A model generated the notes under the pieces. The model was not told the DNA's origin and did not search any database. It was given only the letters and a program-made list of their open reading frames with translations. Shown here in pieces: positions 62,796 to 64,000 of a stretch of DNA of 64,000 nt (position 1 is the stretch's first letter; the number at the start of each line of letters is the position of its first letter). The stretch spans positions 7,254,320-7,318,319 of the forward strand of contig NZ_AP022871.1 in the NCBI RefSeq assembly GCF_011764565.1, read 5' to 3'. The DNA is from Phytohabitans suffuscus (GTDB taxonomy: Bacteria; Actinomycetota; Actinomycetes; Mycobacteriales; Micromonosporaceae). The position numbers and the translations under genes are program-made.

Positions 62796-63693
62796 ACCGT
62801 CACCGCCTTCGCCTGGGCCAGCAGGTCGCCCACGCGGGCCGCGGCCGCCGTCATGATGTCGAGGTTCCCCGCGTACGGCGGGAGGTAGTCGCCGTTGCCG
62901 CGGACCTCCAGGAACACCGCCACCCGGCCGTTTCCGTCCCAGTCCGGGCGGGGGTCGTCGAACTGCGGGTCGGCGCGCAGGCCGTAGCCCGGCACGTACC
63001 GCTGGACCTCGGAGACCATGCGCACGACCGACTCGGTGATCGCGTCGCGGTACGCGCCGTCCGGGATCGCGCAGAACACCGTGTCCCGCATGATCATCGG
63101 CGGGTCGACCGGGTTGAGGATGATCACCGCCTTGCCGCGGGCCGCGCCGCCCACCGCCTCGATCGCGTGCGCGGTGGTCTCGGTGAACTCGTCGATGTTC
63201 GCGCGGGTGCCGGGCCCGGCCGACCGCGAGGCGATCGACGCGACGATCTCGGCGTAGGCGACCGGGACGATCCGGCTGACCGCGTGCACGATCGGGATGG
63301 TGGCCTGCCCGCCGCAGGTGATCATGTTGACGTTGGGCGCGTCCAGGTGGGCGTCGAGGTTGACCGCCGGGCAGACCAGCGGCCCGACCGCGGCCGGGGT
63401 GAGGTCGACGGCCTGGATGCCGGCCTCCCGGTACCGCTCGGCGTTGGCCAGGTGCGCCCGGGCCGAGGTCGCCTCGAACACCAGCCGCGGGCGCTCGGGC
63501 CGCTCCAGCAGCCAGTCCACGCCCCGGCGGACGCCTCCACACCCAGCTTGCGAGCGCGTTCCAGCCCGTCGGAGGCCGGGTCGACGCCGACCATGTACCG
63601 CACCTCGACGTGCTCGCTGCGCAGCAGCTTGGCCAGCAGGTCGGTGCCGATGTTGCCGGGGCCGACGATCGCCGCCGTGGCATGCTCAGCCAT
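62792..63693 (-). CDS. acetaldehyde dehydrogenase, acetylating (DmpF-like), one frame break
   Basis: About 300 residues after adding one base to the run at 63522-63525. N-terminal AAIVGPGNIGTDLLAKLL (GxGxxG for NAD); after the repair GVDWLLERPERPRLVFEATSA; catalytic Cys in NMITCGGQATIPIVHAVSRIVP; later NPVDPPMIMRDTVFC. It turns acetaldehyde to acetyl-CoA in a complex with the aldolase. Overlaps the hydratase gene by 8 nt. Confidence 0.88.
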
Positions 63694-64000
63694 GTCGCTC
63701 CTCGCTCTCATCCGTGCCGCCGGGCCCCGCGCCGGCGGAAGCCGGGGCGCCGAACCGGGCGGTCACGCTGCCGATCCCGCCGAACTGTGCCGTCCAGGTC
63801 GAGCCGGGCCGCACCGGCTGCGCGGCGGTCACCGAGCCGGGCAGGACGACGTGCCCGGCGCGCAGCACCACGCCGTGCCGGCCGACGGTGTTGGCCAGCC
63901 AGGCCAGCGACAGCAGCGGCGAGCCGAGCACCGCGCCGCCGGCGCCGGTCGCCACGAGCTCGCCGTCGCCGTACAGGTTGCAGCCGGACAGCCGGATGTC
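63686..64000 (-). CDS. 2-hydroxypenta-2,4-dienoate hydratase (DmpE-like), 5' part outside window
   Basis: Open from the window end to TGA 63688-63686; no start seen. The visible C-terminal part reads IRLSGCNLYGDGELVATGAG, then GAVLGSPLLSLAWLANTVGR and VLRAGHVVLPGSVTAAQPVR, typical of the hydratase/decarboxylase family's last third. It supplies 4-hydroxy-2-oxovalerate to the aldolase. Position upstream of the dehydrogenase marks it as the hydratase rather than the decarboxylase. Confidence 0.85.
   Translation of the reverse strand, partial: DIRLSGCNLYGDGELVATGAGGAVLGSPLLSLAWLANTVGRHGVVLRAGHVVLPGSVTAAQPVRPGSTWTAQFGGIGSVTARFGAPASAGAGPGGTDESEERHG

Overview
The window is very GC-rich, with strongly GC-biased third codon positions, GTG starts, ATGA/GTGA gene overlaps and actinomycete families throughout (SigE-type ECF sigma, HisKA_3/LuxR two-component pairs, DUF3618 and Holin-X envelope proteins, WXG100 proteins). 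It looks like chromosome of a filamentous actinobacterium, probably Micromonosporaceae; that placement is inference. I saw no rRNA, tRNA or CRISPR array.

Layout. 1-480: end of a flavoprotein gene. 558-1525 and 44025-44991: two near-identical IS5-type elements in opposite orientation, each flanked by TTA. 1526-3303: ECF sigma factor and membrane partner. 4191-11861: a carbohydrate locus with a FrcBCA-like ABC importer, a secreted GH32 fructan hydrolase and two paralogous LacI repressors, with five related operator-like sites. 12016-18060: phosphotransferase, an internally deleted helicase, and a two-component system beside an ABC exporter. 18194-23037: a TPP enzyme translationally coupled to a large FAD/Fe-S oxidoreductase. 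23071-25008: small envelope/stress proteins. 25577-28456: a second two-component system and an orphan receiver. 28625-42393: beta-helix lipoprotein followed by a type VII-secretion-like cluster (Ser/Thr kinase, FHA-FtsK/SpoIIIE ATPase, membrane protein, EspG-like protein, two WXG100-type proteins, a large Ala/Gly repeat protein, an LpqN-like protein). 42490-43882: PadR regulator plus membrane protein. 45005-49886: regulators and enzymes. 49900-52050: a locus with a D-amino-acid/sarcosine-oxidase-like enzyme, a 46-residue ORF and gene fragments, including a SPASM remnant. 52043-58366: MgtC, PfkB kinase, DUF296 protein, L-asparaginase and XRE regulator. 58462-64000: lower meta-cleavage pathway of aromatic degradation (reverse strand, order dmpE-F-G-H-I-C-D-like), with the first gene cut by the window edge.

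Two points matter for reading the annotation. First, about eleven reading-frame breaks (both transposases, the FtsK ATPase, the repeat protein, PadR, PfkB, asparaginase, XRE regulator, acetaldehyde dehydrogenase) are each repaired by adding one base to a run of G or C. That pattern points to homopolymer under-calling in the assembly rather than true gene decay. These genes are given as single CDS spans with the break marked. Second, several stretches between genes hold recognisable short fragments of lost genes (GH15, STAS, aldo/keto reductase-methyltransferase chimera, SPASM, DUF2637), so the region has a history of deletion and insertion.

Most unusual items: the FHA-FtsK/kinase/WXG100 cluster lacking the usual EccB/D/E and mycosin genes; a dispersed palindromic element (about 13060 and 54240) with a paired substitution in its stem; the LacI operator network; and the small-peptide/oxidoreductase/SPASM remnant locus.
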